DNA of 64,000 nucleotides. Origin: Suillus spraguei (lineage: Eukaryota; Basidiomycota; Agaricomycetes; Boletales; Suillaceae). Under the pieces are notes generated by a model. The model searched no databases and was not told the DNA's origin. It saw nothing but the letters and a program-made list of their open reading frames with translations. Below are positions 1-10,468 of this stretch, in pieces. The position numbers were made by a program, and so were the translations under genes. Location of the stretch: positions 342,995 through 406,994 of the forward strand of contig JABCPU010000016.1 of assembly GCA_016800925.1 (NCBI GenBank). The letters are read 5' to 3'. Every line of letters begins with the position of its first letter. Position 1 is the first letter of the stretch.

Positions 1-836
1 GTCTAGAGTCCCTGTGACATTGACCTTTGGTTCCTAGGGGAGCTCGGCATCAGACGACAGCCGCTCACGCGCAGGCTGAAGCACCAAACGCCCGTGTTGC
101 ACATGAAGTTGAGGAGAATGCTGAGCACGTCCAACAAGCAGCAACCAAAGCAGCTCAGGCAGCCCAGGTGAGCTGCGTTCATTCATCCCGGCTAAACTTT
201 ACTTACACGTTACACATTGTAGGAAACAGGGCCTGAACTGACAGGAGAGAGAGACACTAGTACTGCCTTTGATGTCTTCAAACGCGAAGCAGCTCAGAAG
301 ATAAACGCCGCAGCCGCCGAGGGGCAGAGGAATTTTCATACAACCCAGAATACCAGCGCAAGTTATTTAGACCAGGCAAAGACAATGGTGGACAGTTTTT
401 CTGCTTCTGCTCAGGTGAGATAAGACTTTACATTACTCCTGCACCTGAACGCCTATGCGTATCGCAGGACTATCTTCACGGTAGCACAGACCCGAAAACC
501 ACTTCAAACAAGAAAGGAGGAGACGCCGTATCATCATCGCAGATGTCGTCTGCTGTTGAAACTGCCCAGCAGTACCTTGCATCCGCACAAGTCGCCGCTC
601 AACCACACATCGACGTCGCACGAGCCACTTTGCAACCCCAGGTCGAGAAAGCACGGGAGACAGTGGAAAGTTACCTCGGAATGCACTCTGGTACTTCGCC
701 TTCTGATGCGGTTACTCCGCCATTGACTACGCACCCAACTACCGGCGCGCCCTCGAGTGGTCAAGATGTTACGAGCACGCCATACGCTGCTAGTGCAGAT
801 AATAGAAAGCTGGAGCCCGAGTCCAAAGTCGCGTAG
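1..836 (+). CDS. Ala/Gln-rich helical protein, 3' part (partial)
   Basis: The 5' end lies outside the window. Three exons join in frame: about 38-167 (an intron seems to end at AG 36-37), 223-414 and 468-836, with GT-AG junctions at 168/222 and 415/467. The readable part is about 230 residues of low complexity, rich in Ala, Gln, Glu and Lys. Repeating amphipathic stretches such as VQQAATKAAQAAQ and VETAQQYLASAQVAAQ recall apolipoprotein, perilipin or LEA-type helices. The C-terminal 60 residues are Ser/Thr/Pro-rich and probably disordered. No catalytic motif is visible and I do not recognise the family; a lipid-surface or stress-protein role would be a guess from composition only. It lies just upstream of the mating-type region on the same strand as beta-fg. 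Confidence 0.6.
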
Positions 837-1300
837 AATGTTATAATACCGAGGAATTGTGTAGCCATAGGTGCAATATCGTTTATCGTCCATAGTCTTG
901 AAGACTTCCTCGAGTTCGCTCTTCGATTATCCAATTTGCGGTCAAGGCAAACACTTTGCGTGAAAAAGTGACAGCATCAGGTGGGTTGGGTTACTCGCAT
1001 GATCTGGCGTCGCCGTAAGAAAGCCTAGAATCGAATCTAAGCGAGGCAGCTAACTTCTTTTACTGACACAGTGACAGGGAACGTTCCAATTGACTATCAT
1101 GTCAAGACTAGCACTGGTTTTCGAGTCCAATCAGATGAACGTTGAATGGAAGAAACCGAAATGGCTGAGATTAGATCAAAACCGGCTAACTGCGTTAGCA
1201 GTCAAAGCCGGGGTGATAACGATGCTGCGGCAGTGCCTCTTGGAGTCTCAGATAATAGGTCCCAGTATCTGGATCCACCTACATTCAAACTCCCATCATC
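837..1300. other. Intergenic region upstream of beta-fg
   Basis: No supported gene. It holds the 3' flank of the Ala-rich gene and the presumed promoter and 5' UTR of beta-fg. An open frame starting near 1090 runs through beta-fg introns and is taken as chance. Confidence 0.5.
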
Positions 1301-2179
1301 ATGGTAGGTTGCTTTGCGCGGCACAACCTGCCTTCCGGAGTCGCAAATTGATTAGATTTGCACATAGGATACTTTCATCAGTCTCGCAAAGCAAGGTTAC
1401 GAGTCATACTCCGAGTCTCAGAACCAGTGTAAGCACCCATCCACCATCCATATCACAGGAATATTCAAACGCAGTGACAGCCCACGTACACAAGACCGGA
1501 GGCCAAGAGTTCAACTCTCCCGACAACCGACCCCCTCAATCTCACAGACCCTCATGTACGTCGTTTGCCCGGTGATCACTCCCATCGCGCTCACAAGCAG
1601 ACAGATAACCAGGATGAAGTAAGCCAGCACGTCGACTCTTCAAACCACCAGTTCTTGAACCAGGCGCTGTCTCATGCGCACAAGGTTTGTCGTTCCCGTT
1701 GAACGCCTCGAGACTTTTTCTCATTACTGCAAATCAGACTGTCCAGCACCAAAGTGACATCGATGAGGATGGCGTCCAGAACCTCAAAGATGCTCACGAA
1801 CAGGCATTCAGCTCTGGGGGCCCACAAGGCATGGCACCCGATGCATTGGGTGGAGCTGCGGCCTTCAAAGTAAGCCGCCTCGCGTACGATCAAGTTCAAA
1901 CTCACAATTCTGCAGGTGTTCACAGACATGATGAGCGGTGGCGGCGGCGGAAGCAGTGGTGGAGGTAATGGTATGCAGAGCAAGCTTATTGGCATGGCCA
2001 TGCAACATGCCTCCTCGCTCTTTGACCAGTCTGGTGGCGGATCTCAAGAGGCTAAACAAAGCACCATGAACAGCGCTGCTACTTATGTCACGCAGCTTTT
2101 GATGAAGAAGGAGATGAGCAGCTTCATCGGTGGCGGCAACAGTGGAGGCTTGAGCGGGATCATGGGCATGGTGCATTAA
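1301..2179 (+). CDS. beta-fg: Beta-flanking protein of the HD mating-type locus
   Basis: Beta-fg is the conserved marker gene beside the HD mating-type genes of many mushrooms; its biochemical role is unknown. I read six coding exons: 1301-1303 (the ATG alone), 1368-1428, 1475-1555, 1605-1684, 1738-1869 and 1916-2179. They total 621 nt, giving 206 residues with frame kept at every GT-AG junction. The start MDTFISLAKQGYESYSESQ and the Gly-rich C-terminus (MMSGGGGG, QSKLIGMAMQHASSLFD, GGGNSGGL) match what I know of the family. Introns 2 and 3 are only 46 and 49 nt, and other acceptors there break the frame. It is convergent with HD2, whose stop is about 840 bp downstream. The family call is confident; exons 2-4 are somewhat less so. 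Confidence 0.85.
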
Positions 2180-3014
2180 TTCCTGGTTTTATCTTTCATG
2201 ACATCTGATCCCGTCCTCTAGGCAAGCAAGTTCTTGTAAATGCGTCAAAGGGAAAGAAGACTTTGAGAAGTTTTGTATCTTAGGTGTGGTGCCCGCCTAC
2301 GTTGTAGACTTGCTTTTGTGAAATCTATTGTGTCGTGCCTTGCAAATCTGTGCATTCATTTCTACCCGTTCTCCGTCCAAGAATGTGTCAGGGACGACAT
2401 CTGGGGTTCTTGTTTGAATGAATCATATTCACTGTGGTTTGCGTGTTCTTATTCTGTACAGTTGTGCTTCACAGTACTCCCTTGTGCATAAGTGGTGATT
2501 TGTGTACGAATTATTTTGTTTCTTCATTGGGTGGAATTGGGTCAGAAATGGAGTCGGGGATTTGGTGCGTGAGCACCGTTACCGATAAACTAATACCGAA
2601 TTTCAAAGAATAATGGGCTTGTGGTCTTGCTGAAATTTGAAAGCTGCGGTCCATTTTGTCCCGCTTAGTGGCAGCGATACATCTCGTATTCTGTTACAGA
2701 CAGCTTACAGACAGCAAGTACAGATTAATATAACAATGACTAGATAACATCGACGAGCAAAAGCAAGGATATCGCGCCTAAAAAAGGGCAGCAACTAGAC
2801 AGCGATAGCAGGATACCTTGTCAGAGACATAGGATCTTCGGTGCATAGGGACCGCTTCAGGGTATTAGATGAAGGGATGCAATGGGGCGCGCCGTAACCC
2901 GTCGTCACCACTGGATGTTCCGCAGCAGCGAGGCCTGGCGTTACCAAAGGTAGAAATAAAGCTCTATCTAGAGCATGCTCAAACGGAGTCCGTAGACTCC
3001 CACCGCAGAGCAGC
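2180..3014. other. Intergenic region between beta-fg and HD2
   Basis: About 835 bp between two convergent genes, presumably both 3' UTRs and terminators. I see no coding sequence, repeat or RNA gene. Open frames here on the minus strand are shadows of the HD2 last exon. Confidence 0.5.
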
Positions 3015-4875
3015 TCATGACGGCGCGCGAACAGGATTTGCCGCTGGGGTCGCACCGAAGGAGAAGTCGAATGTCGGTAACTTCGGGGTATGCTCATTCC
3101 TGAATATGCTTGAATTAAAGTAGAGCTGAAGTCCCTCCGCCGGTGAGGGAACGCTTTCCAAAGCATCGCCGAATAAATTAGTCATATTTGAAGAGAAATT
3201 GTATAATGACACTGGAGGAGACGCAAGCTGTGAGGAGAATGAAGGGGGCGTCGTGACGCCAGAGGAACTGCCGGATGTAGAGCTCGCGCTTGAGAATAGG
3301 CGGCTCTGCGAGGAACTCTCAGACCCAAGTGAAGACGAACGCGGGGGGGATGATGGCGAAGGTGAGGCGACAGACGCCTCGGAAACAGCTGGCGTGACAC
3401 CCCTGTGAGAAATTGGGTTTCCATGAGGGATGCGTTTTGGTAATGGTGCCATTTTCCGGCGACGAGCTTTTTGCCCTATTGGGGTCTCGGAGGCTGGCAT
3501 TAATGTGATAGGTCTTGATTGAGGACTGGGAGTATCGAAGACATGACGACGAGATGCGGTTGCAGGAACAGAAAGTAGGGGAACACGGACGGGTGCAATA
3601 CGCGTAGCTGTCCCCCGAATGAGGGCAGGCAGAGGTGCAGGGAGGGGTATAACCGTAATAGCAGCCACAGCCGCAAATGAATCGACACTGCCACGTGAAC
3701 GCAAACCAGGATCGTCCAGAATGTTCATCCTCGAGAAGTGCTCTATAAGTCCATCAATGTCCAATGCATGACGTCGAACAGCTATGGTCGCCGGGCGCCG
3801 GAGCCATTTTGGCGCACCGAAATTCGTCATACCATTCTTCGATGGGAAAGGATCATACGGGCATGAGGGGGGATACGACGATGGAAATGCATGCAAAGGT
3901 GCCAGAGGTTCGAGTGGGTTGCACCATTTGTCTGCGATAGACATCTATATAAGACTATGAATAAAACGAAGATGAAGGATATATCACATTTACCATCTCG
4001 TCTCCCTGCTTGATAGGAGAATGCAGAGAACTGGGAGGCGATACGGGCGCCTTCTTTTCTTCCGGTATAATAAACTTCTCCATACGCTGATACAGATTAT
4101 CCAAGGGAAGAGTGGCACCTTCGGTCACTGCTTTCTTTCTTAAGATTTGACCTTCTTTCTTCATTCTGTTGCGCCTGTTTTGAAACTTAGGGATTATCAA
4201 CATCAAGAGCTACTGTATGCCGATAAATATGTATACCCAAACATGAATTTGACGATATGTCATTGCGGATTTCTTTGCAAGGAAAGCTTTATCTGCCTGA
4301 GTTGGAAACGGGTTCTCTGCGAAGAAGTATTCGAGCAATGGGACATATGCCTGTGACGAAATAAACAAAGGAAGGCTGGACAGGTGAAGGTAGGACATCG
4401 GACGTACGTGATTAAACCTTGAGGCACCACTCGAAGTTTGTGTATCGTGACGAGTTGCAGAATGTTTAAGATAGAAGTCGACACACTCCTGTCTCCAAGC
4501 AACAAGTTCCCTGAGATATGACTCGGTGAATGAGGACAAAATTTTTTGTTCTGGGACATAGCGAAGCTTGGACGGGTATTGGGCCTGATTTGAACACACA
4601 AGAGTTAAAGTCGAATGATAGAAAGCTCGTAAATCAACGGCCCGCTTCTGGTATGCTTGGTCCATCGCCAGTGAAATGTCGAGACAGGCACCAGCAGCCA
4701 AGAGAGCGGGTTGCATCGAGGGTGGGTCAGGAAGGCAGATATTAGCGATGGGTTGTTGTGGAGAACATGATTGAGGTGCGTATAAGTGTGATGACGAAAC
4801 AGAGGAATGAGTAACGAAATCTTGAGAACGTTGTATGATTCGCTTTAGGATCTCTGAAGTCGTTCCGGCCGTCAT
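3015..4875 (-). CDS. HD2: HD2 homeodomain mating-type transcription factor
   Basis: HD2 proteins pair with an HD1 protein from a compatible mate to form the transcription factor that starts dikaryon development. Four exons (4875-4408, 4350-4237, 4185-3994, 3944-3015) give 567 residues. The homeodomain, about residues 152-208, contains PLLEYFFAENPFPTQADKAF and the recognition helix RQIHVWFQNRRNRMKK, with Trp48, Phe49, Asn51 and Arg53 all present. This is the typical 60-residue class (like Ustilago bW). An intron splits the recognition helix between Trp and Phe. The N-terminal 150 residues should carry the allele-specific dimerisation region. The long C-terminal exon is Ser/Pro-rich and has a basic nuclear-signal candidate, KARRRKMAPLPKR, near residue 417. 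An upstream in-frame ATG at 4908 is possible; I chose 4875. HD1 diverges from it 219 bp away. Confidence 0.93.
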
Positions 4876-5094
4876 CGAAAAAGTTGTATGCGAGCGGTAT
4901 AATGGCAACCAGGTTGAAGTACTGAGTAGACAATGAAAATGATGTGTTTATTGATATTTTATCAATTGACATCAAATTAAAGTTCTGTATTGTTTGCCAA
5001 ACAAACATACACACGTCTCGCGGCATTTGGCACTTCCTGCTCATTCCTGTCCACAATCTCATCTTGAGCCTCTCATCAATTTCAAACTCTCCAG
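4876..5094. promoter_or_regulatory. Bidirectional promoter between HD2 and HD1
   Basis: This 219-bp region is the only space between the two divergently transcribed mating-type genes, so it must hold both promoters and both 5' UTRs. It is AT-rich in its middle. An inverted repeat ATTGAT-N5-ATCAAT lies at 4950-4966, with more TGAT and ATCA cores nearby (4941-4975), the kind of core homeodomain proteins bind. Autoregulation is inference only. Confidence 0.55.
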
Positions 5095-7181
5095 ATGGAC
5101 AAAGACATACGCCAGCGCCTCCTACAAGCAGAGGACACTCTACTTGACTCAGTTTCTCGCGATGACAATTTCGAGTCTTTGATGTCATTCAAATCATCTT
5201 GGAATTCATTCTATGCAGATTTTTCACGCTGTATATCCTCAGGAGAACTATCCGACGACACTATATCGCTTGCGCACTCGGTGGCTTCGAGAATTGGTCT
5301 TATCACGAACTGCTTCTCTGACTTTCACAAAACATGTGAAGAATCAACCAACCAATTTCTTGAGGGCGTGAATAGCATTCTGGATCGCTTCGGTCGTATC
5401 ATTATTTCACCTCCAACAATAATCTCAGCACAAAATTTACAATCATCGGAATCTTCTTTAGCCTTGTTTATCGAACCGGCCTACAATTGGCTGCTTGCTA
5501 ATATCCACAACCCTTACCCGTCTTCTGATACAAAAGCCAACATTGCCAGCAGCTCTGGGTGTTCCATGAGCTCTGTTACTCTCTGGTTCATTAGCGTTCG
5601 TCGTCGCGTCGGCTGGACGGCGATTTGCCGCAAACATTTCAAAAACTGCCGAGCCGATACTGTTGATGCTGCTTATCGTGCCCTGGTCAAAGAAGACCCT
5701 GTTCGTGTTCTAGCACCCGCCATTTTTCATGACTTCCAGCAGATGAAGGCTACTACACGGGATCTGTATGCTTCTACATTCACCAAAAGCGCATTGGCGG
5801 GTGATCTTGACGCGGTGGTTAAGGATATGACGGAAGAGGACAGATTGCGATTGGAGCGGGAGAAGAAGGAGCGCGTACAAAAGGAAAAGAAACGACGCGA
5901 AGAAGAGAAGGAGATGCGGAGAATCCAGAGAGCCCTTGATAAACGGGCCCAGAAGATACACACAACTTTTGCTTCGTACCCATCTCCCAGTCGTTCTCGC
6001 ACTCCGTCTCCCGTTCCCATTCTCGAGGAATCGTGGCCAGACGAGAGTGAAGATGAAGAAGTCGATTTCATTCCTTCCGTTCTTGCTGGTCGGAAGCGAC
6101 GTGCCTCTATATCGTCTGAATCAGCTAATCCTAGACAATTTGGCTGTGCAGATCGCCCGATGAAACGCCTTCGGTAAGCCACCATCATGCATTGGGCTAG
6201 TTGCTACTGATTGCCATTTGTCAGGTCTAGTGTGATGGTCCCGACTCCTCTTGCAAATACTTCCGCCTTGCCATCGCCCCCATCAAGTAGTAACGGATTG
6301 GATGGCAGCGATGAGGTCCAAATCATTGCGTTTCAATCATCTTCAGAGTCTTCGCGAAAACGAAGATTGTCAGACGCTGATGCTCACGCTGTGCCCAAAC
6401 GTCCTCATGGTCTCCATGTTGGACCCCGTGTTCATGCTGTATCTGATCCTCTCCCGAGAGCACCCGCTCTTCTTGACTCAAACATCGATGACTGGTTCCA
6501 GACGAATTTCTTGGAGATCCCTGGTCCAGTTGAGAATGTTGGTTTCGATCAGTTTACTCCTCTTGACATTGAAGTCTTCAATGGATATATATTCCCTGAC
6601 ACACATATAAGTTCCATCGAACAACCTTTCCAAAAGAACTGCATCCCTCCCGCTCTGGTAGATGGCACGTCTGCACGATCATATCCTGCGATCTCCCACT
6701 AATTTTTTGCCCAACAGTGACATCGTTCGAGGCAAAATTGGCCAATTTGGAGGTTCCTTCACATGCTCCTCTTCCTGCACCTGGTCTAGGTGGTCTTGAA
6801 GATTTCAATTTCTTCAACACGATATCTACAATTGTTCCCAATTATTCTAACGAGGCAACCGGAGCTTCCACGGCGATTGACACCATCTTCCAGCCGCCAG
6901 TTGACCTCGTTCCTTCGAATTCTTTCAGTTGGACAGATCTTTTAAACCTTGAACAACTGTCCGACATTAATCAATTTCCACTGTCATCGTCTTGCGATGA
7001 CTTGTCACAGCTATTACCAGAGATTGATCTCTCTGTGCTCCAGCTTCCTCCATTGTTATACCCTCCGCAACCTCAACCTCCTTCGCCTGCTGATTGTGCT
7101 CGCTTGGCGAAGCTGGAACAACTTCAGCTCCTAAGAGAACAAACGCGACTACTGGAACAGGATCTAGCAGTATCTGTGTAG
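5095..7181 (+). CDS. HD1: HD1 homeodomain mating-type transcription factor
   Basis: HD1 is the partner of HD2 in the A mating-type heterodimer. Exon 1 is 5095-6173, joined in frame to 6225; the second intron either spans 6611-6717 or 6658-6731 (both keep frame); the stop is at 7179-7181, for roughly 630-650 residues. The N-terminal 120 residues should be the allele-specific dimerisation region. The atypical homeodomain, about residues 125-178, has AYNWLLANIHNPYP and the recognition helix LWFISVRRRVGW, resembling the HD1 class. The usual Asn51 is Ser here (AGC, 5593-5595). A strongly charged helix rich in Lys, Arg and Glu follows at residues 245-288, a nuclear-signal candidate, then a KRLR patch. 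The rest is Ser/Pro/acidic, fitting an activation domain. Confidence 0.92.
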
Positions 7182-7530
7182 GTATTTTTGTTTTTTCTTG
7201 GCTGCTTTATTTGCTGACTCTGGAGTTAGATGACCGTCGATTTGTCCTCTTCGTTCACGCTGTTCATATTCCCTACGCGGTCTATCAAGATATAAGCGAT
7301 ATATTATTCATATCATATCATCGTGCGCATTGCACATTGCATACCCTACATCATGCATCATGTATGACATTCATCCCGCATTTACCTTGTTCACTTGTTA
7401 CATTTTCCTTCGCTTCACAATTACTCTGTATGTACCGGAATCAATCAAAAGTGATCTGTGTCATAATGCAATAATTGTGCTCTAGTTTAAGAACAAATAC
7501 CGCGGTGAATGGTTTCATGTAGCATAGATC

Positions 7531-9996
7531 CTAATGTCTTTCCGGAACGACTCCATCTTCCATCCTCCATCTACCAACTTCTCGCATTGCTTCTGCATCT
7601 CCGACCTCTAACTCAGGAGCATCAAGCAATGCACTGAGCATCAACCACGGATCCCTCCCACCACCGTACTTCAACACCTCCTGCTTGTATTTGTCTCCTA
7701 ACTGGCGGTTGAGTGGGTCAGCAGAAAATATCTTCCGCCACACGTGTGATGCAATAGCGCGATCGAAGTGATAGGAATAGTATGTTGCACCATATCCAAA
7801 GAGGTGCCCGAACTGCGTTTGGAACGATGTCCCAGGTGCATGCGGGATCAGACCGCGAGTATTGTACAAGTTCGCGAGAGCGGTCGTCGAGTCGAAGCCC
7901 GGCTCGAGGACGGAGGGGGAATGATATACCTGGTCAAGCAGAGAAAGTAAGGTGTGATTATGGGTATCAATGTATCGGCACGGATCTTCATGGTGATTTC
8001 CGATTTGGTTGATGATAGAAGAGCCATCAGTGTCGAAGAGAGAGAGAACTTTTGAGGAGTTGAGGAAGTGCTCCATGAGGATGGAAGGTAATTCGACAAA
8101 GTCAGTCGCACAGCGCGTCCCTGCAACATTATGGTACTCTGTTCGACCAATCATGGCTGGTACCTTGTCAGTAGTCACGATCTCAGCGAGATCGAGGAAT
8201 TCTCACAATGCATGGCATGTCCCATTTCATGGAACAAGGTTTGAACTTCATACCATTCGAGAATGGTAGGGCCCCGGGCAATAGATGGTGGTACAAAATC
8301 GCAAAGCAGGACTACCAGTGGCAACTGGAACTCACCATGCTCGCCGCGTAATGTGTGCCGCTTAGTTGCTTCGAATTCGATAGAGGGACCAACGAATTCA
8401 TCTGTTCCGGGTATTCGTAGATCGCCAGCTTCGTCGTCATCGTCCGTTCGTCTGGAGCACCTAACAGTGTAATGTGCCGCTCCGCGCGACTTCCCACTAC
8501 GGGCGAAGAGATCAGCATATATCCAACCAACGACGCCTCTGTCTTCGTCAACCACTTCTAATTTATGTACGTCAGAGTGCCATACTTCGCTAGATGCAAC
8601 ATCAACGGGTCGTAACGTTATTCCATAGAGGTGTTTAAATAGTCGCGAAAGGCCCATAAATACACGCCCGAGTGAAAGAGGAGGGAGAGGAACTGGTGGT
8701 GCTGGCAGTTCGGGTGGGCAATAATAATCTCTATCCCATGCCTGGATAATAGGAAGGTTCATCGATTTAAGATGCGCTTGCTTCCGCAGACGCAATGTAT
8801 GCAATGCTTTGCGGGCAAGGGGCGTAGTCCGATCTAAGAAGGTGCCCAAAAAATGATTGACATTTTCTACGTAAATTGGATATCAGGACTGGCCGACGTA
8901 CTACCACACGTAACCGCTCACCCGGAGTTTTTGCCATCTTGTCGCTTAGTGTCATTCCGGCATAACTGTCCCAGCCTACTAGGCGGCTCAGCTGTGCACG
9001 CGCATTCAGCAACCGCTCAAGGCGGTCAATTTGCTCTGCACTGCTCATATGACCTGCCATGTACACCTTTCTTCGTGGTTCTTCGTCAGGCGCCGCACGC
9101 AAGATCATATAGGCTTGGTGAGAGCCCGGATAGACCAGCAAGTCCTTTTGCGTAAAAAATGCTTGTCTTTGAAGGCGAGCGCCCATCCCTTGATCCTTCA
9201 AACCTTCGAGCTCGGAGGGCTTGATCTTCACCGGTGGTCGCGGGGCAGAAGCTTCCGTGACAAACTCGTGACCCACAGACAGAATCTCGGATGAAAGGGA
9301 CACAAATCTCTCCCTTTGGTCCGGCGGAAGTTTGATAGCAGACTTTTCGAAATCATGCCAGAATATCAACGCTGTTTGAAGTGCCTCCTGACTAAGGGAC
9401 TTGACGATTTCTGGGTCGTGTAGTACAGTGTGCAGCACCTGCCAAAGGAGGTGACATCTTGAGATATGGAAAATTGCATGACTCACTTCATATAACCCAA
9501 CGTGAGTATTCAGTACATTCATGAACTCGCATAATTTCTCGTAGCTCTCCGTAGCGCAATCCACCCACTGAGTATCAGGATGTGCATTCCGCAACAGCTC
9601 TGCCAGATCGATAACACCACACAAGAGATCACTGAGTCTGTCTAGATTCTTGATCACTTTGAAGAGCTCAGATCGAGATTCCCTAGCCCGCAATATTCGT
9701 TCTGTCAGGAGTTGCGCGCGTACGAGGGTCGAGTCAGTGAGCGCACTAAACGCAGCTGGCGTTGTCAGTTGAGGATGCTGAAAAATGCCTGCGACAAATA
9801 ACGGTGAGGTTTTCTGCCCTGTCTGCGGTTGGTCGAAGAGAGAGACCAGTTCTGCATCGTCCGAGGATGGAGGTCTCACCAGAGTTGATGCTGTTCGACA
9901 GACCAGGCCAAGTTCGTGAGAACGAAAATTACCACGAAACTTTGGTACAGATCGTGATATCTTCTTGAAAGCATTCTCCGCGATACGTGCAATCAT
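7531..9996 (-). CDS. MIP: Mitochondrial intermediate peptidase (M3 family)
   Basis: MIP (Oct1) is a zinc metallopeptidase of the mitochondrial matrix that removes an octapeptide from some imported proteins after the main processing peptidase. The N-terminus ([20 protein letters not shown]) is a typical Arg/Lys-rich mitochondrial presequence. The zinc motif HEMGHAMH is at about 8210-8240, interrupted just after it by a short intron. The downstream M3 segments are present ([19 protein letters not shown] and [15 protein letters not shown]). Several in-frame introns give about 770 residues, the usual size. It is the textbook neighbour of the HD genes in Agaricomycetes and anchors the identification of the locus. 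It is convergent with HD1, with a gap of about 350 bp. Confidence 0.96.
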
Positions 9997-10468
9997 TCAC
10001 GGAGCTGGTCGTGATCTTGAAGTAAAAAAGTCCACTCAATGAGGTCTTTCACCGTGACCTTTCCGATAATTGCACCCGGATAATTATTACCTAAAAGCAG
10101 TCAACCAGCAACTTGAACCGTGCACGCTTCGGCCCCCTCGGAAAAAAGTATCAGTCGGAATGGTTGGTTACATTTGTAAAAACAACAGTATCATGATCGC
10201 TAATAAATCGCACATGGGGGTACAAGATGAAGTGATAAGCTTGCCGCGTTTTTTTTTTTTGGAAAAGTGAATAGATGTACAAATATGGAGGATCAAAAGT
10301 TCACTGCTGTATCATCACTGCAAGACCTACATAGGTCAGAGGGAGTAATAAGATGAATGATTAGACTAGGCTGATCAATGGATGAGGCTTTGCTGGTATG
10401 TGGAATATTATGGAGTGCGAGTAAAATGGTGAAAAAGAATAAAATGCCATAAGCGCCGAGATAGAAAA
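9997..10468. other. Intergenic region upstream of MIP
   Basis: This gap holds the MIP promoter and the 3' flank of the next minus-strand gene. It contains a T run at about 10249-10260 and nothing else I can support. Confidence 0.45.

Noticed and set aside
1090..1575. Plus-strand open frame of 161 codons
   Set aside because: It runs through beta-fg exon and intron boundaries; the spliced beta-fg reading explains the region better.
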